From Nelumbo lutea (lineage: Eukaryota; Streptophyta; Magnoliopsida; Proteales; Nelumbonaceae), in NCBI GenBank assembly GCA_022828595.1, contig JAKGHH010000008.1:28078378-28142377 (forward strand): DNA of 64,000 nucleotides, written 5' to 3'. The notes under the pieces were generated by a model. The model was not told where the DNA came from. It did not search any database and saw nothing but the letters and a program-made list of their open reading frames with translations. Position numbers and translations under genes: made by a program. This document shows, in pieces, positions 54,946-64,000 of the stretch (its first letter is position 1; every line of letters begins with the position of its first letter).

Positions 54946-55261
54946 TTCAATTGAGAATCAGGATTACAGTGGACTTGATTCCCCCCTCTTATTACCAAGT
55001 CATATCAGTTACTGGTGAGAAAAAGGATAACCGCTTAAACCTCCCAAGGTTTGTGCTAAATACTAAGACCTCCCTTCTCTTCTCAAAAAGGACTAAGATT
55101 TCCCCCGTCTGAGTTATGTTTAATGGAATCGTCAAAAAGTCTCTTTTGCCCTTAATAGTTATTTAAATTTTCATAACAATGGAAATATTGAAATAGAGAC
55201 TCAGTGTACTCCATCCCACTTATTAGAGACAGAATTTACTAATCTCTTGTTCTCTTGTTGT

Positions 55262-55700
55262 AGGCCTCTGGGAAGAGCATTTTGATCTTTTTGGGTGCAG
55301 GTGGACAGAACCAAGGCAGATTTGCAATCTACTTAACCCGACAACCTTTAGGTGGCCAAATAAAAGAGGTAGTATTGTGGAGGTGTGCGAGAGCTGCTTT
55401 GGTGTGGACTGTTTGGGAGGAAAGGAATGCCAAAATCTTCAATGATAAGGAGAGGGATGAAACAGAAAGGAATTTGGTTCCACAAGAAACTGAAAATGTT
55501 GAGGTCCAAAATAAAAGAATGGAACAAAGATCACTTCGGGAGAATAGAGGAGCAGAAGTCCACCTTAAATTCCTGCATCGAGGAATTAGACGAGAAGGAA
55601 TCTCAAGGAACCATGAATGAACAAAAGAGAGAGTTGAGGTGGTAGTTGAAGAAGGAGCTAGAAGAGGTCCTCCATAGAGAGGAAATTTCCTGGAGGCAAA
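55262..55700 (+). pseudogene. L1-type LINE pieces in non-canonical order
   Basis: First, a zf-RVT-like end of a LINE polyprotein (YLTRQPLGGQIKE, VLWRCARAALVWTVWEERNA, about 55330-55440). After a frame change comes the linker that normally lies between endonuclease and RT (KIKEWNKDHFGRIEEQ, ELEEVLHREEISWRQ, about 55510-55695). In an intact L1 the linker precedes RT and the zf-RVT piece comes last, so the order is rearranged or two elements are joined. Confidence 0.65.
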
Positions 55701-55770
55701 CAGGATTCATGTAGCTGACCCCACGTAGTTGGGATAAGGCTTGGATGATGATGATGATGATAATTCTATT
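55701..55770 (+). mobile_element. RTE-type LINE 3' tail with (GAT)n
   Basis: GACCCCACGTAGTTGGGATA and AGGCTT followed by (GAT)n is the usual 3' end of plant RTE-like elements. It directly follows the L1 linker piece. Confidence 0.6.
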
Positions 55771-55814
55771 AGTGTTTTTCCCTACTTTTTGAGTCATATT
55801 CTACTTTATAAAGG

Positions 55815-55985
55815 GGCCATTACATGGTGTAATGGTAAAACCTTGGTCTGCCTAGTGCGAGAGCAAGGGTTCAAGTCTGAGGGCGGCCACTTTATGCATA
55901 AAATTGCCAAAGGTTGGGACTACTTAGTCTACCCCTCCCAAGACCACAAATAGCTGGAACCAACATTGTGTAATGGCCTTTTTTA
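55815..55985 (+). mobile_element. tRNA-derived SINE
   Basis: An A-box-like TGGTGTAATGG (55825-55835) and a B-box-like GGTTCAAGTCT (55868-55878) at tRNA-like spacing, followed by a tRNA-unrelated body (AATTGCCAAAGGTTGGGAC, CTCCCAAGACCACAAATAG) and a TTTTTT end. Pol III would transcribe it. A second partial copy lies at 54825-54945. Confidence 0.65.
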
Positions 55986-56339
55986 TTCTATTAGTTTATT
56001 ACTGTAGTTCATGGCAATTGTGTTGCTAATTCAAAGTGATCAAAAAAAAAAAAAAAAAGAAAAAGAAAAACAGTGGTGCCAATTAAATATATTGTGATCC
56101 TGATTTCAAAAGCCATTTACACCTTGTTAGAAGTGAACATGGCCTACCAAGAGAAATAAAGATACACATGTAACTCTTTTAGTGACTTTTGGAACTTATG
56201 AGCCTAAGGGGCCATAACAGCTGAAATGGCTGAATTTAATGACTTACTGCTTTTATTTTAGTGGATAAAACAGTTGTATAATAAAATATTTAAGAGTACA
56301 ACACTCAACCCAACATGCTGTTCATTTTACACAATATAC

Positions 56340-56525
56340 AAAGAAAGGTTACCTGGGTGACCAGGGTTCAAATCTTGGAAACAGCCTCTGTGTGTGCAGG
56401 GGTAATGCCGCATGCATCTATCCCTCCTTAGACCCCACATTGGCGGGAGCCTCATGCCCGAGCTGCCATTTTATACAAATAAAGGCCATTACTCAATATT
56501 GGTCCCATTTATTTGGGTTCTTTGG
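56340..56525 (+). mobile_element. Au-type SINE, 5'-truncated copy
   Basis: GGTTCAAATCTTGGAAACAG (B-box and the Au signature), then GGGTAATGCCGCATGC, AGACCCCACATTGGCGGGAG and CTGCCATTTTAT in the order known for plant Au SINEs. It has a tail GGCCATTACTCAATATTGG shared with the copy at 59299-59545. Confidence 0.75.
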
Positions 56526-56563
56526 ACAGGTAGGCAAAAACCAATAAAAGAAAAACACCACCA

Positions 56564-56607
<44 letters not shown>
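56564..56607. repeat. (ATT)n microsatellite
   Basis: About 14 uninterrupted ATT/TTA units. Confidence 0.95.
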
Positions 56608-56842
56608 CCATGTGCAAGTCATGTTGCCATGTACCAATTGCTAGCAAGTAAAAAAAATGAGAATACATCACCAAGCCTACCCAGATAGGGTAAGACAATC
56701 CAAAACCCATATCAGGTACCTTGGCCACTTCCTTTCCTCGCCTCTACAGCCTTACCCATAACCAAGAATCTCACATCTCTCTTGTATTGTCCTCATCCCC
56801 TTTTCAGTTCAACTAGAACCTACAACTTAGAAGACCTTTGAG

Positions 56843-57116
56843 TAGGGCTGTTCATGGGTCGGGTTGGGTCGGTTTACTGGCTTTTTCCAATTGACGCGAC
56901 CTGGTTGGTTTACCTAGAAATGAAACCGAAACCAACCCTGTACTAAGTAAAACCGACCTGGTCAGTTTGGGTCGGTTTTGTGAATGATTCTCTCGGCGTG
57001 AGCGTTAAAGGATTCAAGTTTAAGAAGTGATGGCTGGATGCCTGGAAATTAAAAATGATTTGATGGATTAAAGCTGAAATTTTATATATAATATGTATAT
57101 TTCTGAAATAAAGCTG

Positions 57117-57150
<34 letters not shown>

Positions 57151-57186
57151 TTCACAAATATATATCTGAAATATATATTAAAACTG

Positions 57187-57227
<41 letters not shown>

Positions 57228-57362
57228 CTAAGTCGGTTCGGGTTGGTTCGGTTTATGTTTTTTTTTTGTAACTCGAAACCGACCGGTGCTGAAGAAAAAC
57301 CGGCCAACTCGGGTTGGATTGGACCGGGTTGGTCGGTTTGGGTCTTGTTATGAACAGCCCTA
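56843..57362. mobile_element. hAT-type MITE (TAGGGCTGTTCAT family)
   Basis: It starts TAGGGCTGTTCATGGGTC and ends ATGAACAGCCCTA, and is flanked by the exact 8-bp repeat CCTTTGAG (56835-56842, 57363-57370). GGTCGGTTT/AAACCGACC words are inverted about an (AT)n core. Non-coding. Confidence 0.88.
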
Positions 57363-57429
57363 CCTTTGAGGGACAGTGGACTCGATGAAATAACTAGATT
57401 TCTATACATTCTCAGAGTAGTATACCTTT

Positions 57430-58505
57430 CAATTCTCCTTCAATTGAAATTGGTGCGCCCATATTCCCTCCAGAGTTTGCTTTTTTGTGTGGAAAGCTAG
57501 TCTGAAGAGGATCAACACTTATGACCTCCTCCAGAAAAAGAACCATGGAAGGTCCTGTTTATCCCCACATGTATGCTGCTGCTTCTTAAAATCCAGGGAA
57601 TCATCCAATCACATACTGATTCTCTGCGAGGTAACCAGGAAATTTTGGAGTTTCTTTCTCAATCTTCTCAGTTATAGTTGGTCCTTCCCAGAACATGTGA
57701 TAGAATGTCTCAGACAATGGACAACAAGAGGTTTAAGCAAAAGAGGGAAGATTTTGTGGCTTTCAGTAGTTCATGCTATCCTTTGGAGCATTTGGGAAGA
57801 AAGAAATAACTGTATTTTCAACAACGGAATAAGAAACCACGAGGAGCTCTTGTTTATGATTTCCTATAGATGTTTCCTCTGGACAATCAGAGTATTTTAA
57901 AGGAGTATCCATCTCTGTTTTTCAAAGAAATGCCACAGATTTCTTATTTTCTAAACACTTGTCTTTCACCACCACCCAATTCTACAGATCTGTAGAGGAA
58001 GGGGAGATAACCCTGTACTTTAACAGAAGCACAATTGGAAACCCAGGTGCAGCTGGAATTGGTGGAATTTTTAGAAGAAGAGATGGTACAATCAATTGGG
58101 CTTTCAGTGAGCTGATTGGAATAGCCTCTTCAACAAAGGCTGAAGTCATGGCAACTTTAACTGGAATCAGGATTGCAAGAGATTTGGGCTACCTGAATAT
58201 ACTCATAAATGGAGATTCTGTAAATACTATCAAGTGGTTATCTGACCATGGCAGTGGTCCCTGGGCTTTAGCTCATTATTTGGCTGAAGCTACAGATATC
58301 CTCTCTAACTTGAATGCACAGTTGGGCTGGATCCCTAGGGAGCTGAACTCTGCTGCTGATGGCCTTGCAAAGAGTGGTGCACACGGGTTTCTTGTTTAGT
58401 GATAGATTTCTTCCTATTTAATCTTTTTGAGTTGTAATTTCTGTGTGCATCTACTCATGTACCTCCTGCTTCTTGAATAAAGTTACCATTCTTTTTCAAA
58501 AAAGA
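57430..58505 (+). pseudogene. L1-type LINE 3' end: zf-RVT region and RNase H
   Basis: A 5'-truncated LINE. 57487-57900 encodes the zf-RVT-like end of the RT polyprotein (VWKASLKRINTYDLLQKK, HILILCEVTRKFW, LWSIWEERNNCIF). A second frame, 57959-58399, encodes an RNase H of RVT_3 type (GNPGAAGIGGIFR, STKAEVMATLTGI, INGDSVNTI, NSAADGLAKS). The first catalytic position is FNR where FDG is usual, so the leading aspartate is gone; the E and both later D are present. It ends with a TTGAATAAAG polyadenylation-like signal and an A-rich tail near 58505. Confidence 0.8.
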
Positions 58506-58808
58506 AAAACCATCTTGAGAGAGAAGACCCCATTACAATTCCCCACACCACCTTCAGGCAGAACCTGGTAATTCTTAAGGGATCTTCAGCATGATTGACA
58601 ATGTGTTTTCTTTAGATTTGTTTATTTCTCTGTGTTTTCCTTGTCTTTGTATTTTTTATTTTCATAGTTCTCTATCATGTACACCATTCATCAGTTTGCT
58701 AAACATTCACTTAGTTTGCAGGGAAACACAAGTATTTTGTCATTCACAAGGCAATTGTTTTTGCTTTCTTCTGCAGAATAGAACTGTAAAACAAACTAGT
58801 TTACTTTC
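58506..58808. other. Upstream of the two-exon gene
   Basis: No frame supported. A splice acceptor TTCTTCTGCAG ends near 58775, followed by a short leader (AATAGAACTGTAAAAC) to the ATG at 58809. Confidence 0.4.
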
Positions 58809-59298
58809 ATGGGGACCGAAGAGCCTAAAGACTTGTTGAAAGGGGTGGACTGGAAAACAGTCAGTGGTGACATAGGTAATGGCTCAAGTGGTGGACCTGT
58901 CACCAAGAAGCGACTCCCAAAAAACATTAGACAAGTCTCAGATTACTATTTTCTCCCTTGAAGATCCATACCTTCAGCCATTGCACTCTATGGAGCAATC
59001 TGTGCAGCTGGAGTTGGTGCAGGGATGTTGGTTGAGAAATGGATAGACAAGAAAGTAAAAGGTATGTTTTGCAAACCATTGGAAGAGAGCACCGAAATGT
59101 TGATGTCTAGGGGGCAGTGCTGCTGAGTTGCAGTTCACAACCTGGGAAAAAGCAGTAAGAAAGCAAGTAAAAAATGAATAAAAAGATACTAGTCCAAGAT
59201 ATTCTGGATAGTTTCCCTAGTCTGTAACGCTATGTGGTCTGTACATAATAAGACTGGACCTACCATTTGATGGGTAGGACTTATATGCCAATGGGTGA

Positions 59299-59545
59299 GG
59301 GTGGGCCTTGGTGCAATGGTTGGGTTGCTCTATTGTGACCTGGGTGACCATGGTTCAGATCTTGGAAATGGCCTCTCTGTATGTGCAGGGGTAAGGCTGC
59401 ATACATCTGTCCCTCCCCAGACCCTGCATTAGCGGGTGCCTTGTGCCCTGGGCTGCCCTTTTACTTATATACCAAGGGGTCTGGGGTCCCCTGCATAATA
59501 GGCCATAAGACCATTACCTAATATTGGTCCTAACTATCTGGGGTC
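59299..59545 (+). mobile_element. Au-type SINE in the intron
   Basis: A-box TTGGTGCAATGG (59308-59319) and B-box GGTTCAGATCTT (59352-59363), then GGGGTAAGGCTGCATACA, AGACCCTGCATTAGCGGG and GGGCTGCCCTTTTA, the standard Au SINE order. Beyond the usual end it continues with GGCCATAAGACCATTACCTA and ATATTGGTCC, also present in the copy at 56340-56525. Confidence 0.85.
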
Positions 59546-60506
59546 TTGGAAGGGGTACACTGGACCTGGATATGGTCTTAACCTTTGGCATTTGCTCTCT
59601 GATTCAAACTCGTGTTCTCACTTGCCAGCGCAGGGTGTTACTATTGCTCCTACATAATAAGTACTTTATTAGTTTTGATGATTGCAGCTATTCAATCTAA
59701 GGAACATTGGATGCATACTATGGTTTCTGTGATAGGGTGGACTCTTATAATCATCTAATGCAAATCATTTTATTTTGGACTGGTGTACTGGTATGTCACC
59801 GTGACACCTGATCTGACTGTACTTGTTTTCTTTTAATAAAATCATTTTATCCTTACTCTTTGAAAAACAAAAAATAATCATCTGTCAGATTGGTTTTTGT
59901 GGGTATCTTTGTTGGTAGCTTTCATTAGTGGTTTCACTCCTCGGATTTCCATTTGTAAAACTTGGATTGTGCAAGTCTCTCCTATTTGCTATTGCTGAGC
60001 AATTTTATGATTGAACCTAGAAACCCTTGTTTTCTTTCTATTTTTTCCTTTGGGATTGGGGGGAGGAAAGTGCAGTCAAGAGTCATTTGATAAGTGAGTA
60101 AAAGTTTTGACTGATAAAAAAAAGTAAGGTTTGGACCCAAACATCTACATTCATGGTTTGAACCTCCATTTTACTTAAGATAATTGGTAAGGTGGCATGT
60201 AATAGTTTTGTTGTTCAAGGGTCCAAAATACACTAAGCCAGTCCCTGAGGATCATCATACTTGGCCAGGCTATAGCATCTGAACCATTGAAAACATGCTC
60301 TAGGATTTATATTCCACAAATCATATCTCCTTAGGTATGTATGAATCGCTAAGATGCTAAAGACCAACCAAAAAACTTGATGGTCCAAGGATTGGCTTAG
60401 TGTTTTCCTTCAAAATTTTGGATCAAAAGTAGGTAGGTATGCTCTCTATTTTCTTACTTCTGGTTTGAGGTAGATCATATGCTAATGCTCTTCTCAATCG
60501 TTGCAG
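59546..60506 (+). other. Remainder of the intron of the two-exon gene
   Basis: No coding content or clear repeat ends. Confidence 0.5.
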
Positions 60507-60541
60507 AGGATGGAGGTATTGTTTGGGAGCTGGATAAATAA

Positions 60542-61144
60542 AAACTGAACTGCATTAGAGGAGTTTAGCATTTTTGTATCTTTTGGAAGGTAGTGAAGAT
60601 AAAGGTACATACTATTTTGCTGTTTTGGAGTTTTGAGCTACTTCTCTAATTAGTATATCAGAGGCATCCAAGTCCAAAACATTGGGAATCTATGCTAATT
60701 TGTGATCATTTTTAGCTTATTTTCTTGAAGATGGGAAGTATCATGGATTTCTTTGCTACCTACCATTAGAGGCAAAGGGTATATGAGTTTTGGTAGGTTG
60801 ACTAACTTGACTTTATGTGATGTTCAGCCTTCCTGTGCAATTGCAAATCTGCAACTGAATCTCAGGCCCAGGTTGTACAGGTTCAATTTATTGGACATAA
60901 TAACCTAATTCCACCTATGTGATCTAAGAAAAGTGGTAAAGCAAAGAAAGGACCTAATTACAGTGCGAATTTCATTTGTATTGGTGTAAATGCATGGAAG
61001 TGCAAACAAGCTGAATATAAATTCTGGTTTACTTTTGCTTTAGATTTGATTTTGTCTTTTGTTTGTGAGAATCTACATCTATATTAGAGAAGAGTAAAGA
61101 GGGGTGGTGAGAGGTCCTCACCATAAGCTCAGATGGACCTCCTC
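60542..61144. other. 3' flank of the two-exon gene
   Basis: Expected to include the 3' UTR; nothing else recognised. Confidence 0.45.
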
Positions 61145-61700
61145 CACTCTTTTTTTTTTTTGAAAAGTGAAAGAAAATTTTATTAAAAAAGAAAGATTAC
61201 AAAAGAAAGGTGACAAGTTATCAGCCGCAATCACAAAATACACCCAAAGAAACCAAACAAAACATACTAGAGCTCAAGCTGCCAAAGCTCCAACAAACTC
61301 GATCAAGGACCAACTAAAACACCCTCTTATCCTTGAGCCTAAATAGTCCAACACACCTCCAACTCCTTCAAAACCAAACATCAGCAAGCAACATCCCTCT
61401 CTTAATCCTCCCCCTCGAAACCTTCCTCCTGTCCATCATTCAAAACGTCTCCACCTCCCCTAATTATGACTTTTTTCAACCTCTCTTCTTTCCTTTTCCT
61501 CTTGAACTCCTCAAAGGCTGTCCTAGCAAACCCCTCACCAGTCACCACCCCCACAAAACAACCATGCTTCTTGCCCACCTTTACATCTCTTTTGACAAGT
61601 TTCTCAATAGCTAAAATTTCCTGTCCTTTCCTCTATATTTTTTTCCCAGAGTTTGGAACCACCACAACTCTGACAGGAACAAACACTACTACAATGTTGT
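61145..61700 (-). mobile_element. Probable LINE 3' end on minus (poly-T on +)
   Basis: A T-run at about 61150-61160 followed by AAAGTGAAAGAAAATTTTATT, read on minus, gives ...AATAAAATTTTC.. then an A-tail, the usual 3' end of a retroposed sequence. The frames on + in this stretch (proline-rich) are not convincing. No domain seen. Confidence 0.4.
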
Positions 61701-61859
61701 CAGTAGGGGGTTAATTTAGGTGTAAATTTTCTGGATGTTAGGGGTGTGTTGATCCAATTTGAAGACTGACGTTACTATATTGGGAGGTTAATCCCCAAGA
61801 CAGTCTTCCCATTCCATGATCTTTGTTGGGTTTCACATAGTATTTGGAACATGAGTGTT

Positions 61860-62340
61860 GAGGAAGTTATGTTTCATCCTCATCAAAGAGGACATTTTTG
61901 AGCTTTGTTTTGAGAGGTTCATCATTTTGGTAAAGTGATTATGGATGGTCCCTGGTATGTTTTCGATCAATGGATTCTTATTAAAGACTGGAATGTTGGG
62001 CAAGTTTTTTCTATTTCTCTTACTAAGGAAAAAGTTTGGGTTTAGATTCATGATCTAATGATTATATTGTTACTGACGTTGGTTCAACGATAGGGAAAAA
62101 ATTGGGATAGTGTATGTTATTCAAGAGAAAAGTTCTATCTTTGAGTTAAGGTGAATATATCTTTAAGCCAACCTTTAAAATATGGGATCTTTTTATCTCC
62201 TACTGTCTGAGCCATCTTTCGTTATAAGGAGCTTGCTTATTTCAGCTACCATTGTGGGGAATTAGGTCATTACTTTTGTAGCTATCACTTAAGTCCTCTT
62301 CCTAGTGTTGGTGATCTTGATGTTTTCTTCAATTGAAGGA
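61860..62340 (+). pseudogene. LINE ORF1-type remnant (DUF4283 and CCHC zinc knuckle)
   Basis: VIMDGPWYVFDQWILIKDW (about 61935-61995) and WVxIHDL with a stop resemble the DUF4283 domain of plant LINE ORF1. Further on, YKELAYFSYHCGELGHYFCS (about 62222-62282) is the zinc knuckle (C..C..GH..C) that follows it. Stops and frame changes throughout. Confidence 0.65.
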
Positions 62341-63136
62341 CCATGGTGTGTTTTGAAAGCAAGTTGGGAAAGTTCTAAGGATGGAGATGGCAAATTAGAT
62401 GATGTTGGTGGGGTAGAATGTTAAACAGTGTATGCCTTTAATTCCAATAAGACTGATGTACATAAAACATTATGAGTGAATGAATGAAGTACATTATTGT
62501 TTCATGTTCTAATCAGTATGTTTTTTTGTTAATTACTCCTTAAACTGGATACTTAAGAAACTCGTGTTAGTTTAGAGTATTCTCAGCCATTGGATAAACT
62601 TGAAGAGTTTATCCTGATAAGACTAACATTAGTGTGTTGTTGAAATGGTGGAACAATTTGCCTCAGTTGCTAGGGTTAGACCCCAAGCACATCCAGTGGG
62701 TGTTTAGAAGAATGCTTGGGCATGTTGGGGCAGTTTGGGAAATTACTTGAGTGGGTGATCATAGTGATATAATCAACCCTTTTGTCAAGCAAAGTGAATA
62801 TCAAGCTTTACACTTTCTGATGGAAACCTAAACTACCAGTAGTGGATTTCAACTGTATTTAAAATCTGATTTGCAAAATGTATCTATATGTTATATTACT
62901 ATTTTATGAAAAAATGTTTTAATCCCGAGATCCATCCAAGTAGAGAGTGTGATACTGTGTTTTGCAGTCAAGAAATAGGTCATTCCCTGTAGGCAGTGTT
63001 CTAATGATTATGGGCCGAGAGGTAAAGTGTAAGAAACCATTATAGAGCTAATTACTTGATGAGTTTTATCTAACATAAGTCCATTATCCTTGGGTCTTCA
63101 TAGGGTGGTTGAATCAAAGGATCATTTATGTTTAAA
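62341..63136. other. Intergenic, no gene seen
   Basis: No supported frame. It may be part of the decayed LINE to its left. Confidence 0.4.
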
Positions 63137-64000
63137 TGTTAGGCTCAAACTGAGCTCAAGCTGATTGGGTCAAGGGTTCACTACCCTAAGCAGTGAATTC
63201 GGTCAGGGCCGAACCCTTATGGACTTGTGTGAGACCTTTGTGGGTCTTACACCATACAGTATTCAGGCCCAAAGTGGCCATGCAGCACCTTGGGATGTGA
63301 ACCATTAGAGAAAATGGGCCTAAGTCCCATTACTAATATGATTAGTTAAGTGATCACATGACAACTTAAATTGTCATGTGATTTGGGTTGAAAATGGGCA
63401 TGGATCTGGGTATTGAGCACCTACCCTTTAAGAGGATAATTCTTATCAATTAAAGATAGAGTCTTGATCCAAATTTGATTTGGATCAGTTCCTAATTAGA
63501 TTAGGAGAGCACTCTATATAAAGGAGAAAGAGGGGAGAGTTATTAAGCTAATTCTCCCTACTCTCTTGTTCTCTCATCTTCTCCCTTGCCTCCCCAAAAC
63601 CCTAATTTGACCTAGTATTGTTAGGGACTGATTTCTATCAGTCATCTACTGTGTTTTTGCAAGAAAAACATCAGGGTGTATCAGGTTCACAAAGCCAATT
63701 TGATCCAAGCAAGTTGGAGAATAGTGTTTGAACAGTGTTGTTGAATCGGCTTCACATACACACTATGCCATCTTCAGTTGGAGGTCGATTTTGGGACTGA
63801 TATTGGGCATGAACTACTACCACTCTGAGAGTTGTGTTTTGTGGTTTTTGTGTCAAGCATGACCAGTTTTAATTTGGGTTTCAAATCTGGTCTGGTTCAG
63901 TGCAAGATTGATCCAAAAATTTCAGAATTCAAAATCACCGGAAAATCGATACCCTTGTAAATTCGGCCAACCACCAAACCTGATTTGGTCATGTCAAACC
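63137..64000 (+). mobile_element. Possible 5' part of an LTR with promoter, cut by the window edge
   Basis: It starts TGTTAGGCTCAAACTGAGC. A TATA box CTATATAAAG lies at 63514-63523, followed by a purine-rich stretch and then CTCTCTTGTTCTCTCATCTT, an arrangement seen in copia LTRs (U3, TATA, R). The second LTR would lie outside the window, so this is a tentative call. Confidence 0.35.

Larger units (their letters stand above)
58809..60541 (+). pseudogene. Two-exon gene for a small conserved plant membrane protein, with in-frame TGA
   Basis: Exon 1 is 58809-59061: MGTEEPKDLLKGVDWKTVSG, KKRLPK, DYYFLP, then a TGA (58959-58961), then RSIPSAIALYGAICAAGVGA, GMLVEKWIDKKVK. Exon 2 is 60507-60541: EDGGIVWELDK and a stop. 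The donor G|GTATGT and acceptor TTGCAG give a phase-1 junction that restores frame. Without the TGA the product would be about 95 residues with one hydrophobic span. From memory, similar short plant proteins have ...FLPRRS.PSA at the stop position, so a CGA-to-TGA (C-to-T) change is the simplest explanation. Function unknown to me. The 1.4-kb intron holds an Au SINE. Probably a recent pseudogene; sequencing error or readthrough are alternatives. Confidence 0.7.

Noticed and set aside
57152..57409. 85-codon frame with YIYIYIY
   Set aside because: It is the (AT)n core of the hAT-type MITE.

Overview
This is nuclear DNA from a flowering plant. The signs are a CC-NBS-LRR-type (NLR) gene, Ty1/copia and Ty3/gypsy LTR retrotransposons with plant-type primer sites, Au-type SINEs, plant L1/RTE LINE pieces, hAT-, Tourist- and Mutator-type MITEs with clean target-site duplications (TSDs), a tRNA-Val-like gene, and low gene density in AT-rich sequence. 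I cannot name the species. All reads are by eye from the sequence; no alignment or database search was run.

Layout. 1-4.7 kb: intergenic, with two hAT-type MITEs, a 217-bp tandem duplication and fold-back elements. 4.7-8.5 kb: an NLR-like gene on + with an uninterrupted frame but a degenerate ATP-binding domain. 9.6-16.0 kb: a Tourist-like MITE, then a young, structurally complete copia element on - (two LTRs, PBS, PPT, 5-bp TSD, gag and pol one nucleotide out of frame). 16.1-21.1 kb: a second, decayed copia element on + whose LTRs carry repeated GTAGT..ACTAC palindromes. 22.6-27.5 kb: a 4.8-kb Mutator-like element with ~1-kb inverted arms; each arm carries an intronless piece of the RNA polymerase subunit gene RPB3. 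27.6 kb: a tRNA-Val-like gene lacking five bases of the anticodon stem. 28.2-30.7 kb: a small single-pass membrane protein gene on - with an intron in its 5' leader. 32.5-39.1 kb: an AT-rich tandem array invaded by two members of one non-coding LTR family (one full element, one solo LTR), with Helitron-like termini nearby. 42-48.7 kb: a Tourist-like MITE, a cluster of the same GTAGT..ACTAC palindromes, and a Ty3/gypsy pol remnant split by a MITE and a 2.3-kb insertion. 51-53.5 kb: fold-backs, nested Mutator-type MITEs and a hAT-type MITE. 53.5-60.5 kb: a probable leader exon, then LINE and SINE debris, then a two-exon gene for a small conserved membrane protein carrying an in-frame TGA. 61-64 kb: LINE pieces and probably the start of another LTR.

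Only three loci look like ordinary host genes: the NLR (about 5.8-8.5 kb), the small membrane protein at 28.2 kb, and the two-exon gene at 58.8-60.5 kb. Two of the three are damaged in ways that matter for function. Most of the rest is layered transposon insertion; nesting and TSDs allow relative dating in several places.

The most unusual structure is the Mutator-like element with inverted RPB3 arms. If transcribed through, it would give a long hairpin matching an essential Pol II subunit mRNA. The NLR with an intact frame but no nucleotide-binding motifs is next.
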